Below, in pieces: positions 55,881-64,000 of a stretch of DNA of 64,000 bases. The position numbers were made by a program, and so were the translations under genes. The notes below the pieces were generated by a model, which worked only from the letters and a program-made list of their open reading frames with translations, did not search any database and was not told where the DNA came from. Every line of letters starts with the position of its first letter. Positions within the stretch are counted from its first letter, which is position 1. Source of the DNA: Amoebophrya sp. A120. Its lineage: Eukaryota; Sar; Dinophyceae; Syndiniales; Amoebophryaceae. Location: positions 11,040,339 to 11,104,338 of the forward strand of contig CAJINV010000003.1 of assembly GCA_905178155.1 (NCBI GenBank), given 5' to 3'.

Positions 55881-56021
55881 ACTCCTGACTCGAAAACTTT
55901 CCCGTTCCTCGTACTCCTCGGTTGGGGTTCTCACGCTTTGATTTGTCAACCCCTGACTCACGCAGCAAACGCAACAAGCGACGTCCTTGTTCGTTGATCA
56001 TGTGCTTCGTCCTTCATAGTC

Positions 56022-56334
56022 ATGTCATCTCGTAGCATTGATAGCGAGGCCGCCGGTACTTGTGCGTGTGGTTTTCATAGTCCGCGATGGAGAGCCAACG
56101 TCGCCCCGTCTCCTGCGGACCACCCAACTTGGCTGACGAGTCGTGCTGGAAGAACTTCGACCTACATGCGCGCGGAAGAGTCTGACCATCGACCCGCGGC
56201 TGTGTCAGCGCCCATTACACTACAACAAGCAAGCGAACCCCAACAATACGGAACGGGAACGGCTGAACAAGCAGAGGGAGAGGCGGCGGCGCCAGAGTTA
56301 TCCTCTTCCTAGCTTCAGCACTTCTAGGATCTAG
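56022..56334 (+). CDS. short basic exon or small gene (uncertain)
   Basis: Two overlapping frames compete. ATG 56022 gives 96 residues of Ala/Ser/Glu-rich sequence. The frame ending at 56334 reads KSLTIDPRLCQRPLHYNKQ and then ERERLNKQRERRRRQ, more like real protein, and begins after a possible AG acceptor near 56133. Either could be an exon of the neighbouring gene. Function unknown. Confidence 0.3.
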
Positions 56335-57343
56335 AGGAGAGAAGTACTTTTTACTTTATTAAACTGCAGCGTGGCAGATTTGCTTTGGACGGTAGGGGCA
56401 GAAGTGTTGTCCTTTCCCTCCACTCTCTCTCTCTTTCGTCGTTTCTTGTTCTTCTTCTATGTCTGTAAAATCGGTTTAGAATTATTCCACATCAACAATT
56501 TAGTATTTTGTCTATTGCATGAAAGAGCAAGATAGATTAAAGGGGTATGATGTAGTATGCAGTGTTACATCCCTTTACTTTTTATCCGACACCACTTGTC
56601 TTAAGGTTCTTCATCGATCTTGTAGCTCCTGGCTCAAAAGACAAGTCGTGACATAGGACGCAAGGTTTTGGTGATAAAGATTTCGCCTCTTGCGCCGTGT
56701 CTGTGGCTTCGCCGGAGCAAAGAGATTACCTGAGCCAGAAAATGGTAGCCCACTTCGAACGAAGTGTGTCCCCAGCGGCAGAACTCAAATACCATGTCGA
56801 GGATAGTTTTCGACAGAAGTCGTGTCGCGAACTTCCTTTTTGGGATGTGATGATGCCAGATATTGAAGCCTGTATCTTCTGGGAAAAGAACAACACAAAA
56901 TCGACTTGGTGATGGCGCCTATCTAAGTCTACAACTACATAGACTCGAACTTGAAGAGTAATCGCAATCTCCTGCATTTCCTATCTCCTTGGTTGTTTTT
57001 TGTTTTTCGACGTGGTTGGGGCTCAATTGATTCCATTGCATTGATTCGCTCTAATTCGATTTCGATGCGCTGCGGAATAAAGCGGGCGGGGAGGGGTTGA
57101 AAGTGGTCTCTCTCGGTATAAAACTCCTTCAACAAAAGCATTTTCTTGTTATGCGAATCGAAACAACGAGACTCAGACTTGCGAAAAAAAAAAGTGGCGG
57201 CCGCGTCGCTGATTGTTATTGCTGTTTTAAGAAGCAAGAAGCTCCTTCGTCTCCTATGTTGGCAAGGAAGACACTTCTGAAGCTAGAAAGCAACACACTG
57301 AAGCTAGAAAGCAACAGACGAACGGACTCGCTTCGTTTCGTTT
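56335..57343. other. no gene assigned
   Basis: A 71-codon frame at 56697-56912 (SVASPEQRDYLSQKMVAHF) has reasonable composition and may be an exon, but lacks an ATG and clear neighbours. The rest shows nothing I recognise, apart from CT repeats near 56425. Confidence 0.35.
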
Positions 57344-57449
57344 TCTTGCAACGTCCCATCATTGCCGTACTACTTAGTGCGATAGCGATGACTAGCTCTT
57401 GCAAAGTTCCATCATTGCCGTACTACTTAGTGCGATAGCGATGACTAGC
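57344..57449. repeat. 53-bp tandem duplication
   Basis: Units 57344-57396 and 57397-57449 are nearly identical (start TCTTGCAA, contain CCGTACTACTTAGTGCGATA, end GACTAGC). A partial third copy (ATAGCGATGACTAGCT and TACTACTTAG) appears near 58211-58242. They flank the reverse-transcriptase fragment. Confidence 0.85.
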
Positions 57450-57818
57450 AGTGTCTTCCTCCCGGACCGCCCGGCCTGCAAGAAACTGCACAAAGAACTC
57501 AGCGCGCAGGGCGAAAGTCGCGAGGTCCAAGTAACTGCGGCAAGCCTACTAGGCGCCACCCGCTTCAAGCAACTCACCCCGGCCGGGCTTCTCGGCCGTA
57601 TTTGTCCCAAGTGCGACGCCGTTGCGGACACGCCGGCCCACTTCCTAGAGTGTTACGAAGTCGGGGACCTTGTCGGGCTATCGGACCCGCAGCGCCTGGC
57701 GCGCCTGTTCTCCTACGTCGCATACGAAACGCGCGCACACCAAGACGAGCGGCGCCGTGCCGCCGGCGGCGGCGACGCAGCCGGGCCACCGCCGCCCCAG
57801 CACAGGGGCAATTTTTGA
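57450..57818 (+). pseudogene. LINE-type reverse transcriptase, C-terminal fragment
   Basis: The frame ending at TGA 57818 contains LGATRFKQLTPAGLLGRICP followed by a Cys-x2-Cys-x8-His-x3-Cys cluster (CPKC ... HFLEC, about 57605-57655). That spacing is typical of the zinc-binding segment at the end of non-LTR retrotransposon polymerases. No polymerase motif (Y-x-D-D) or endonuclease is present upstream, so this is a truncated 3' end, the usual product of LINE insertion. The sequence is GC-rich compared with its flanks, supporting insertion from elsewhere. An A-rich tract lies at 58180-58210, which might mark the original tail. The tandem 53-bp repeats just upstream may be connected with the insertion. 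Confidence 0.6.
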
Positions 57819-58257
57819 GCACGAGGGGCATTTTGCCACCATGAACGTACAACCGTCACTACTTCTGGCCTGGTGCCAGTCGCACGTGGAGCCTGCCGCT
57901 CAGGCAGCGTCTCCCTACACACCGTAGTATAATCATTCTGTGCTGCGCACCAGGAGTGCGCCCTCTGATTGATGAAACTATAAGGAACCAGCGCAAGAGC
58001 CGGCCCGCCATGGTCACACCCTCCAGCGCGATGCTCTCCTCCAGCCTCGCGTCTAGATGTCGTGTTGCGTAGGTGGGTTTCGTTTCACTGTGCTTCCACA
58101 ACCTCGTTGTTCAGTGGGTCGCTGCCAGAACAGCAGGATCAAAGAGCGAGCGCCACGTCTGTTTGAAACAAGAGTGGATCAAATAAATAAAAAAAAATAA
58201 AAAATAAAATAGCGATGACTAGCTGCATTATAACGTACTACTTAGTTTCCAAAAAAG

Positions 58258-58293
58258 CAGAGCTGGAGGATTTTTCATAATCCTCCAGCTCTG
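58258..58293. other. perfect 15-bp hairpin
   Basis: CAGAGCTGGAGGATT (58258-58272) is followed after six bases by its exact complement (58279-58293). It lies in noncoding AT-rich sequence downstream of the LINE fragment. It could be a structured RNA or a footprint; no function is shown. Confidence 0.85.
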
Positions 58294-59207
58294 ATTGTGA
58301 ATGAATGCGGAAATAATGTGACAGAAACTTTATATTAATATTATTCGATACGAAAAAGTTGTATAATAATTTCGTAAACCGCTGCGTGATTTCTCTTTCT
58401 GCGAATGGAAAGTCACTCTTGCCGCATTTCCTGATTTTTCTTATAGATTGTTTTGTGGTTGCAGGTATGACAATGAAAATACATGATGGACAGCGAAGAT
58501 GGCGGTTTAGCAACATGTCACTGTCATCATGTTTTGTGTTCTTCTTCTAATTATCCTCGAAGAGGAATTGGAATATTACGCACTCTGGCTTGTCGTAGTG
58601 TAGTATCGGTCCTCAATCCTCGAGTGTGCAGCTGCAATCTGTGTTTCGATATCTACTTTTTCCTCCGTATGATGTCGTAGAAGTGTTATTCTGTTCTTTC
58701 TGTGGTGTGTTTTTTACCGGCAGTCAAAGAAGAGGATCGACTACATATTCCTTGATCGTATCACGCAGAGGTCATCTCGATCCCGATCGTATCTACATTT
58801 ACATGTTTTATAATGTAGTGCTGACGTTTCGCAGCTGCTATAGTGGTAGCGGACGCGGAATTTGCAGAATTATAATGAAGCTGATGTGGATGACATCATG
58901 TTCTTCTGACTTCGGTTTTTCAAGCAAATCATAGCCCAATTGCAATTCTTGTCCGCTTTTTTTTCTGAGGCTCTAGTAGCACAGTGCCAGTTTATGATTA
59001 TGTTTGAGTTAACCGAAGACGCACATTCTTCCTCCATTCATATATTAGAGGCATTGACGATGGAAGAGCTCACTATAAATAAACATAATGTTGTTGCTGG
59101 CAAACGAAGACCAAGATTCGTGTTCGTGTATTTATGCTGGTCTGCCAAAAGTAATCGAAAATTGAAACTTACTACCTCCTGGCTGTGAAGGTGCTTATCG
59201 TTATCAG
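58294..59207. other. no gene assigned
   Basis: Only short frames (longest about 100 codons at 58626-58934, without motif). Nothing else recognised. Confidence 0.4.
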
Positions 59208-59729
59208 ATGGCGTCGACCGTGTCTAATGCGTTCACTCGCGCGTCGTTCGTTCTTTCTGTGTTGTTACTGCCTGGAGGCAGGTTCTTCCTTTTCTCCATC
59301 GCGGCAGGTGGTCATGAATGTCTTCGATCGTCGACCTCATCTTCAAGTCCCCTGCGAAGCTGCCTGCGGCCGCCCGCTTCCTCTTCTGCTATCCACGAGG
59401 AGAGGATAGTCGCAGCCGCTGGAGGCGAAAAAGAAAAAGCACCAGGCGCAGCCGGCGCGGAGACGGCAACAAGGTGCAACAAGCATAAGCAAGTGAATTT
59501 GACATGTACACCTAGAAAAGATGAAGCAGCGGGAGTGCCGCTGAAGAGTGTTCGCTTTGCGGAGCGGGTTGCTGAAGTCTATGCCTATTCGGACTCCCCG
59601 AACAGGGAAGCAAGATCGGGATGCTGCGCCGCCTGGGACGATGCAATAAATGACTCCGATTCATCCTCGGCGTCTGACTCTGGTGGTACGACGGCGCTGC
59701 TGGCGCATCGAGCGCATATACGAAACTAG
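59208..59729 (+). CDS. small protein with leader and PP1-docking-like motif
   Basis: ATG 59208 (context CAGATGGCG) opens a 173-codon frame ending TAG 59727-59729. Residues 10-30 are hydrophobic (SFVLSVLLLPGGRFFLF), a possible signal peptide or anchor. Residues near 113-125 read LKSVRFAERVAEV. K-S-V-R-F fits the R/K-x-V-x-F docking motif for protein phosphatase 1, and the following residues resemble the same site in PPP1R15-type regulators. The tail is acidic and Ser-rich (INDSDSSSASDSGG). The downstream ORF in another frame overlaps its end; I found no phase-compatible GT-AG junction linking the two, so I treat them as separate. The PP1 link is inference from a short motif. Confidence 0.45.
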   Translation: MASTVSNAFTRASFVLSVLLLPGGRFFLFSIAAGGHECLRSSTSSSSPLRSCLRPPASSSAIHEERIVAAAGGEKEKAPGAAGAETATRCNKHKQVNLTCTPRKDEAAGVPLKSVRFAERVAEVYAYSDSPNREARSGCCAAWDDAINDSDSSSASDSGGTTALLAHRAHIRN

Positions 59730-59751
59730 CCCAGGCCCGAGCCCGACCTCC

Positions 59752-62700
59752 ATGGATGGAATAGACAGGCGTGGCGAAGATGAAGATGGTGATCATGCCA
59801 CCTCCTTGCGTAGTCCTTTTCTGCTCGAGTTGAATCAGGTGCATGGACTATCGACACCCGGATACGAAAGGCCCGAGGAAGGAGGCGAATTCTCGTTAGA
59901 TTCTTCATCCAGCTTGATTCGTCCCCAGTCCTCGAAGAGAGGCTCACGAGGACGACCTGGCGCACCTTCATTCCTATCCACGGCTGCTCCTGACCAACAC
60001 AAACGGAGCCTTCAGTGCGGTCCCCCATTGCTGTGTGAAATAAAACATGTCGAACAAGACCAAGAAACGCCGGCTGTTGCACTGCATAGCGCTTTGAAGA
60101 CAATAAACGCTAACATTAACGAGTGTATGCCAACATATGCCACCAGCCAGCAAGACGGGGGAACGATAAAGAATACGAAAGCTGCACCAAGTAGACGGGA
60201 GTCTGATGTTGTGCTGGACGACAACGATACGTTGAAGGGCAGGAAAGGAAGCGACACCGATGAGCCGGAACCGGAAATCCAACTCAGATCAGACGCAGAC
60301 TTTGAGGCCATTGATGCAGAAAAAGAAATCACAATAAGCGAGAATCAAATAAACGACGAATCTCCGGACTATGCAACGAGCAACAGGAAGGGTTTACTCC
60401 AGCATGTCGATGGTGACAAAGAAGCATTGGAAAGCAAACGGTGTCTGCGCGGAGGAGTGCCTACTCGGTCCTCTCTGTTTTTCAGACAACCGACGCCACC
60501 TTGTTTGGTAGAACCTGAACCCTCGGATGCCATTACCATTTCGCAAGCCCCCCTGCCAGCAAGTGTGCAACCGCCAGCACCTGCCACACCTCGGAGATCG
60601 CGATTCAGATCAGTAGATGAACCAAGCTCATGTCGAAAGGCGAGATGTCTTCAATTGTCTCCAAGTCCAATTGGAGAAGATTTTGCAGGAGATGATGAGG
60701 GCACTAGTTCTAGTAGCACCAAGAAAATCCAGATTGATTCGCATGGCAACAAAGATGGAAAGAGCAACGTGCTTGGGCTGCACATCCAGGACAGGAGAGA
60801 CGAGAACCTCAGTTCTACTCAGGTCGCAGGATTACAACAAGAATTAGAAGAAGAAGGGGAAAACCTTTGCGAAACGTTTTCACGAACCGGTCCTCGTGAC
60901 GTGGAAACTTCCAGCAGTGGCACGCTATTCCAGTCGTTCCGGCCAACATCGTCCCCGCTGTCTTGGTTCGCGCTTTGTGGTCCTGCGAGAGCAACATCGA
61001 GGAGGTCCTCCACCTCCAGTGGTAGCGACAGTTCCTCATCGCTCTGGTCGAGTGCCGCGGCTTCGTCAGCTTCCCCTACATCAACATCTATGGAAGTAGA
61101 TGAAGAAGTAGACCAACATCGACATGATCGTGGTGGACAACCTCCTTCAAGAATACGCGACCGAGTTCGAGACTTCAAGAAAAATAGGAGTATGAATACG
61201 ATGTCGACTTCTGATTTTGGCGAATCAGTAGAATTGTCTTCGTCAAGAACATTATCATTAGTCCAAAGGATGGAGGCTCTTCAGATACGTGCAGACGGTG
61301 AAGACACGACCTCAAAGACGCACGAAATGAAAGGTCGCGATACTGATGAAAATATTCAGGAGGACACCACAAGAACAACAGAAGCTGAAACAGGAGCACG
61401 CTGCTCTCGGCTGCGACAAACGAGTGGAGCAAGTCGGAAAGCGAGCAACAAGGTTCGCAGCGAAGTCGCGAAGCAACGCGCTGCGAGCAAAAACGACCAA
61501 GGGACGAAAAATATCAGCTGCAAGAAGACCTCGACTCATGATCAAGATCGTGCTGTGCCGCAGGCGCAGCCGCAGGAGCGAGCATTACAAAGAAAGGCCA
61601 AGCATCAAAAATGGCCTCCACTATCGGGGAGGGCGCCTAGTTGTCCGGCCCCAGGTTCATCTTCCGAAGGAGCGCCGAGTGTACGATACAGGTGGTCCTT
61701 GCGGAAAAAACTTTCTGGCGCTCGATGTCCTTCGCGCAAGCGCTGCCGTGCCGCAATGCTGGCTGCCTTCACTGCGGTTCAGAAAACAGCTCGCGAAATC
61801 TTTTCGGATGGGAGCGACTTTGTGGCCATGGTTCTTGCCCTGTTGTTTCAACTTCTGACATGGCTACCAGCCGTTGGGAACTTGGTGGAACGGCTGGTCT
61901 GGTCCCACCACGCCGCCTGCCTTGTGTCTCGATGGTACACGGAGGAAGTGTACGAGTACCAGCGACGGACGGGACGCAGCTTCTTCTTCGGATTCAGAAT
62001 CCCGTCTCACCAGAACGATCGCATGTTCCGGAAAGGAAAGCATGCGCCGCGACGGGAGGCAGTCGTGCAAGCACGAAGGGGGAAGCAGGACGAAAAAGTA
62101 ACGGAGGTGCCGATTATACAAAGTAGAGGTCGACGCAGCGACGGGGAGCCGCTCACTTACGGAGCTTCGTCCGACATTGGCACCGGCGATCCTGAATGCA
62201 GCTCTGCTGGACCGTTATTTCCGCTTCTGGCCCGAACTGCGCCGGGTAAGGAAGATGATCATGCCTACTACCATGATGCACACTCCTCGGAATTTGCATT
62301 TGCGAACGAGAGCAGCATTGCGAGCTCTGGCGACGGTGAGGTAACTGCTCGAGCGAGTGTCGGATGTTTTTTCGATAAACCGCCGTGGGCTTGTTCACGA
62401 TCCCAATCAGAACCACTGCAGGAGATGAACTACAAGCACAAGGATCATCTTCAACAGGCTCGTGATATCCAGCACGACGACCAGGAACATGACCAGGTTT
62501 CATCTACAGCTGGTGCCACAGAGAACGGCTTAATAACGCAAGCACGCGGGATTGATGCTGGCGATGAGGAGACACTAGCGGAAGGTGGGGCAGCGAGCGA
62601 TGATGAGGGTACTAACGTCGACATGGAGCGTCGAAAAACCACCGAAGATTATCTTCCGCCAGACGACGACTTGTCATCGCAGTCTACTACTACTGGTGTG

Positions 62701-62817
62701 CATCCTTGTAAAACAAAAACAAGCGTGCCCGGTATGAGAGTGCATAACTACTGCTCCCGCCCCCCCCTCATTACTAGCCTTCTCCCGCTTCCCGTGTTCA
62801 GTAACCTGCAGACTTAA
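59752..62817 (+). CDS. large unrecognised low-complexity protein
   Basis: The frame is open from 59650 and ends TAA 62815-62817. ATG 59752 in a good context (CTCCATGGA) gives 1,021 residues; this start avoids most overlap with the preceding ORF. The first 650 residues are Ser/Thr/Glu/Asp-rich and look disordered. Around residues 660-720 there is a basic patch (SLRKKLSGARCPSRKRCR) and then a hydrophobic segment, FVAMVLALLFQLLTWLPAVG, that could be one membrane helix or re-entrant hairpin, followed by WYTEEVYEYQRRTGR. The C-terminal third is again charged. No domain was recognised. A 3-kb uninterrupted frame in an intron-rich region is notable. Confidence 0.6.
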   Translation: MDGIDRRGEDEDGDHATSLRSPFLLELNQVHGLSTPGYERPEEGGEFSLDSSSSLIRPQSSKRGSRGRPGAPSFLSTAAPDQHKRSLQCGPPLLCEIKHVEQDQETPAVALHSALKTINANINECMPTYATSQQDGGTIKNTKAAPSRRESDVVLDDNDTLKGRKGSDTDEPEPEIQLRSDADFEAIDAEKEITISENQINDESPDYATSNRKGLLQHVDGDKEALESKRCLRGGVPTRSSLFFRQPTPPCLVEPEPSDAITISQAPLPASVQPPAPATPRRSRFRSVDEPSSCRKARCLQLSPSPIGEDFAGDDEGTSSSSTKKIQIDSHGNKDGKSNVLGLHIQDRRDENLSSTQVAGLQQELEEEGENLCETFSRTGPRDVETSSSGTLFQSFRPTSSPLSWFALCGPARATSRRSSTSSGSDSSSSLWSSAAASSASPTSTSMEVDEEVDQHRHDRGGQPPSRIRDRVRDFKKNRSMNTMSTSDFGESVELSSSRTLSLVQRMEALQIRADGEDTTSKTHEMKGRDTDENIQEDTTRTTEAETGARCSRLRQTSGASRKASNKVRSEVAKQRAASKNDQGTKNISCKKTSTHDQDRAVPQAQPQERALQRKAKHQKWPPLSGRAPSCPAPGSSSEGAPSVRYRWSLRKKLSGARCPSRKRCRAAMLAAFTAVQKTAREIFSDGSDFVAMVLALLFQLLTWLPAVGNLVERLVWSHHAACLVSRWYTEEVYEYQRRTGRSFFFGFRIPSHQNDRMFRKGKHAPRREAVVQARRGKQDEKVTEVPIIQSRGRRSDGEPLTYGASSDIGTGDPECSSAGPLFPLLARTAPGKEDDHAYYHDAHSSEFAFANESSIASSGDGEVTARASVGCFFDKPPWACSRSQSEPLQEMNYKHKDHLQQARDIQHDDQEHDQVSSTAGATENGLITQARGIDAGDEETLAEGGAASDDEGTNVDMERRKTTEDYLPPDDDLSSQSTTTGVHPCKTKTSVPGMRVHNYCSRPPLITSLLPLPVFSNLQT

Positions 62818-62929
62818 TAGTATTCCGCTAGATGAATAGTAGCACTCAGCGTCTCTCTGTGGAGAATCGTTGTCGGCGCTTCAGCACAGGCAGGCCCATC
62901 TGCCGGCGATTTTCAAAGCGCCGGAACGG

Positions 62930-63690
62930 CTTTGGCGCGATCGATCCGGCGCCGGCCGGCGCGGCGGGCAGGTTGCCCGCTGCCGTCATCTTGCATGCTG
63001 GCGCCGGCGGGGCCGCGATCTGGCGGCGGGGGGCGGGCATGGTCGGGCACCGGCGTGGCCAGGGCCCGACACCGGCGTGGCCAGGGTCCGGCACCGGCGT
63101 GGCCACGACGTGGCACCGCCTTGGCCGCGGCCTGGCACTTGCAGGCATGGCCATGATCCCGCACCGGTTTGGCTATGCTCTGGCACAGGCAGGCAGGCAG
63201 GCTTGGCCATGATTCATCTGGCACCGGCTTGGCCACGACCTGGCGCCGGCGGGCGCGGCCAGGCCATGTTCTGGCACCGGCCTGGCTTTGTCATGAGATG
63301 ATCTGGCCCCGGCTTGGCCATGACTTGGCGCCGGCTCCGGCTTGGCCACGACCCGGAGCCGGCTTGGCTTTGCCACCCCGGACCTGGAACCGGCTTGGCC
63401 ATTGCCTGAGGAAGCGCCGGCCTTGCCGTGATCTGGCACCGACCGGCCTTGCCACGACCTGGCACCGGCAGGCTTGGCCATGGCGTGGCACCGGCCTGGC
63501 CATGACCTGGCACGGGCCTTGCCATGATCTGGCACCGGCTTGGCCATGATCTGGTGTCGGCCTTGCCGCGACCCGGCACCGGGCGGCTTGGCCATGATCT
63601 GGCGCCGGGTAGGTCGGCCATGATCTGGCACCGGCTTGGCTTGCTTTGGCCATGATGTGGCACCGGGCGGCTTGGCAGGCTTCGCTGCTT
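62930..63690. repeat. GC-rich TGGCACCGGC minisatellite
   Basis: Degenerate tandem units close to TTGGCCATGATCTGGCACCGGC (22-30 bp spacing) fill this stretch. Six-frame openness gives Ala/Arg/Gly/His-rich readings on both strands, which I reject as genes. Confidence 0.85.
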
Positions 63691-64000
63691 CGAGGCTGGC
63701 TTCGCTGCTTCGAGGCTTCGCTGCTTCGGGGCTTCGCTGCTTCGGGGTTTCGCTGCTTCGAGGCTTCGCTGCTTCGAGGCTTCGCTGCTTCGAGGCTTCG
63801 CTGCTTCGAGGCTTCGCTGCTTCGAGGCGTTGCCGCTTCGAGGCTTTGCGGCTTCGAGGGTGCGCTGCTTCGAGGCTTCGCCGCTTTGAGGGTTCGCTGG
63901 CTGCTTCGAGGCTTCGCTGCTTCGAGATTTCGAGGCTTCGCCGCTTCGAGGCTTCGCCGCTTCGAGGCTTCGCCGCTTCGAGGCCTCGCCGCTTCGAGGC
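63690..64000. repeat. 16-bp GCTTCGAG satellite reaching the window edge
   Basis: Near-perfect units of GGCTTCGCTGCTTCGA repeat about 18 times and continue past the end of the window. Variants change GCTGCTTCG to GCCGCTTCG towards the right. Confidence 0.92.

Noticed and set aside
62846-63663. Ala/His/Gly-rich frames on both strands
   Set aside because: Translation of the minisatellite, open in all frames.
1-64000. Bacterial features (operons, Shine-Dalgarno sites, CRISPR arrays, phage genes)
   Set aside because: Spliceosomal-type introns, eukaryotic protein families and start contexts show nuclear DNA; no CRISPR-like regular spacing was seen.
1-64000. General reassignment of stop codons
   Set aside because: The 607-codon transporter, 1,021-codon ORF and Kelch13 read without internal stops and end at normal ones; only one interrupting TAA (8819) was found.

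Overview
The window is nuclear DNA from a eukaryote and most resembles a parasitic (syndinian) dinoflagellate of the Amoebophrya type. Three observations support this. Genes are intron-rich and every one I can support lies on the + strand. One gene encodes a close homologue of the alveolate protein Kelch13, and another encodes a glutamine-rich coiled-coil protein of a type I associate with alveolates. Many introns are short mobile sequences with inverted-repeat ends inside target-site duplications, and most cannot be read as GT-AG; such 'introner elements' and non-canonical introns are known from Amoebophrya. The species is an inference.

Layout: 1-1476, 3' end of an unrecognised ORF. 2386-2976, small basic/acidic protein. 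3.3-9.1 kb, exons of a P-loop GTPase with coiled coil, holding a large GC-rich repeat block in one intron, then an acidic coiled-coil ORF with an in-frame TAA. 9977-16025, secreted or lumenal alpha/beta hydrolase. 17198-19954, phosphate:H+ symporter of the major facilitator superfamily. 21586-30906, one very large type II membrane glycosyltransferase-like gene carrying at least nine inserted elements. 34.5-36.0 kb, two small membrane-protein genes. 37016-41258, Kelch13 orthologue (coiled coil, KCTD-type BTB, six kelch blades). 42762-44306, glutamine-rich coiled-coil protein. 46428-48341, 49363-50002, 52.7-55.9 kb and 59.2-62.8 kb, unrecognised low-complexity proteins. GC-rich satellites occupy 3.7-4.9, 50.1-52.4 and 62.9-64.0 kb. 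A LINE reverse-transcriptase tail lies at 57.5 kb.

The main discovery is a set of about 14 insertions in at least five sequence families. All begin TAT and end ATA and sit between 5-bp direct repeats. Removing the element plus one repeat copy restores the reading frame every time it can be tested in a gene: phosphate transporter, glycosyltransferase-like gene, hydrolase, Kelch13 and the 53-kb gene. One copy lies outside any recognised gene, in a satellite, with a perfect 5-bp duplication. This looks like a currently or recently mobile DNA-transposon system that makes introns, with RNA (or possibly DNA) excision guided by the duplication rather than by GT-AG. All gene models here are hand-built from reading frames; splice sites marked approximate are not proven.
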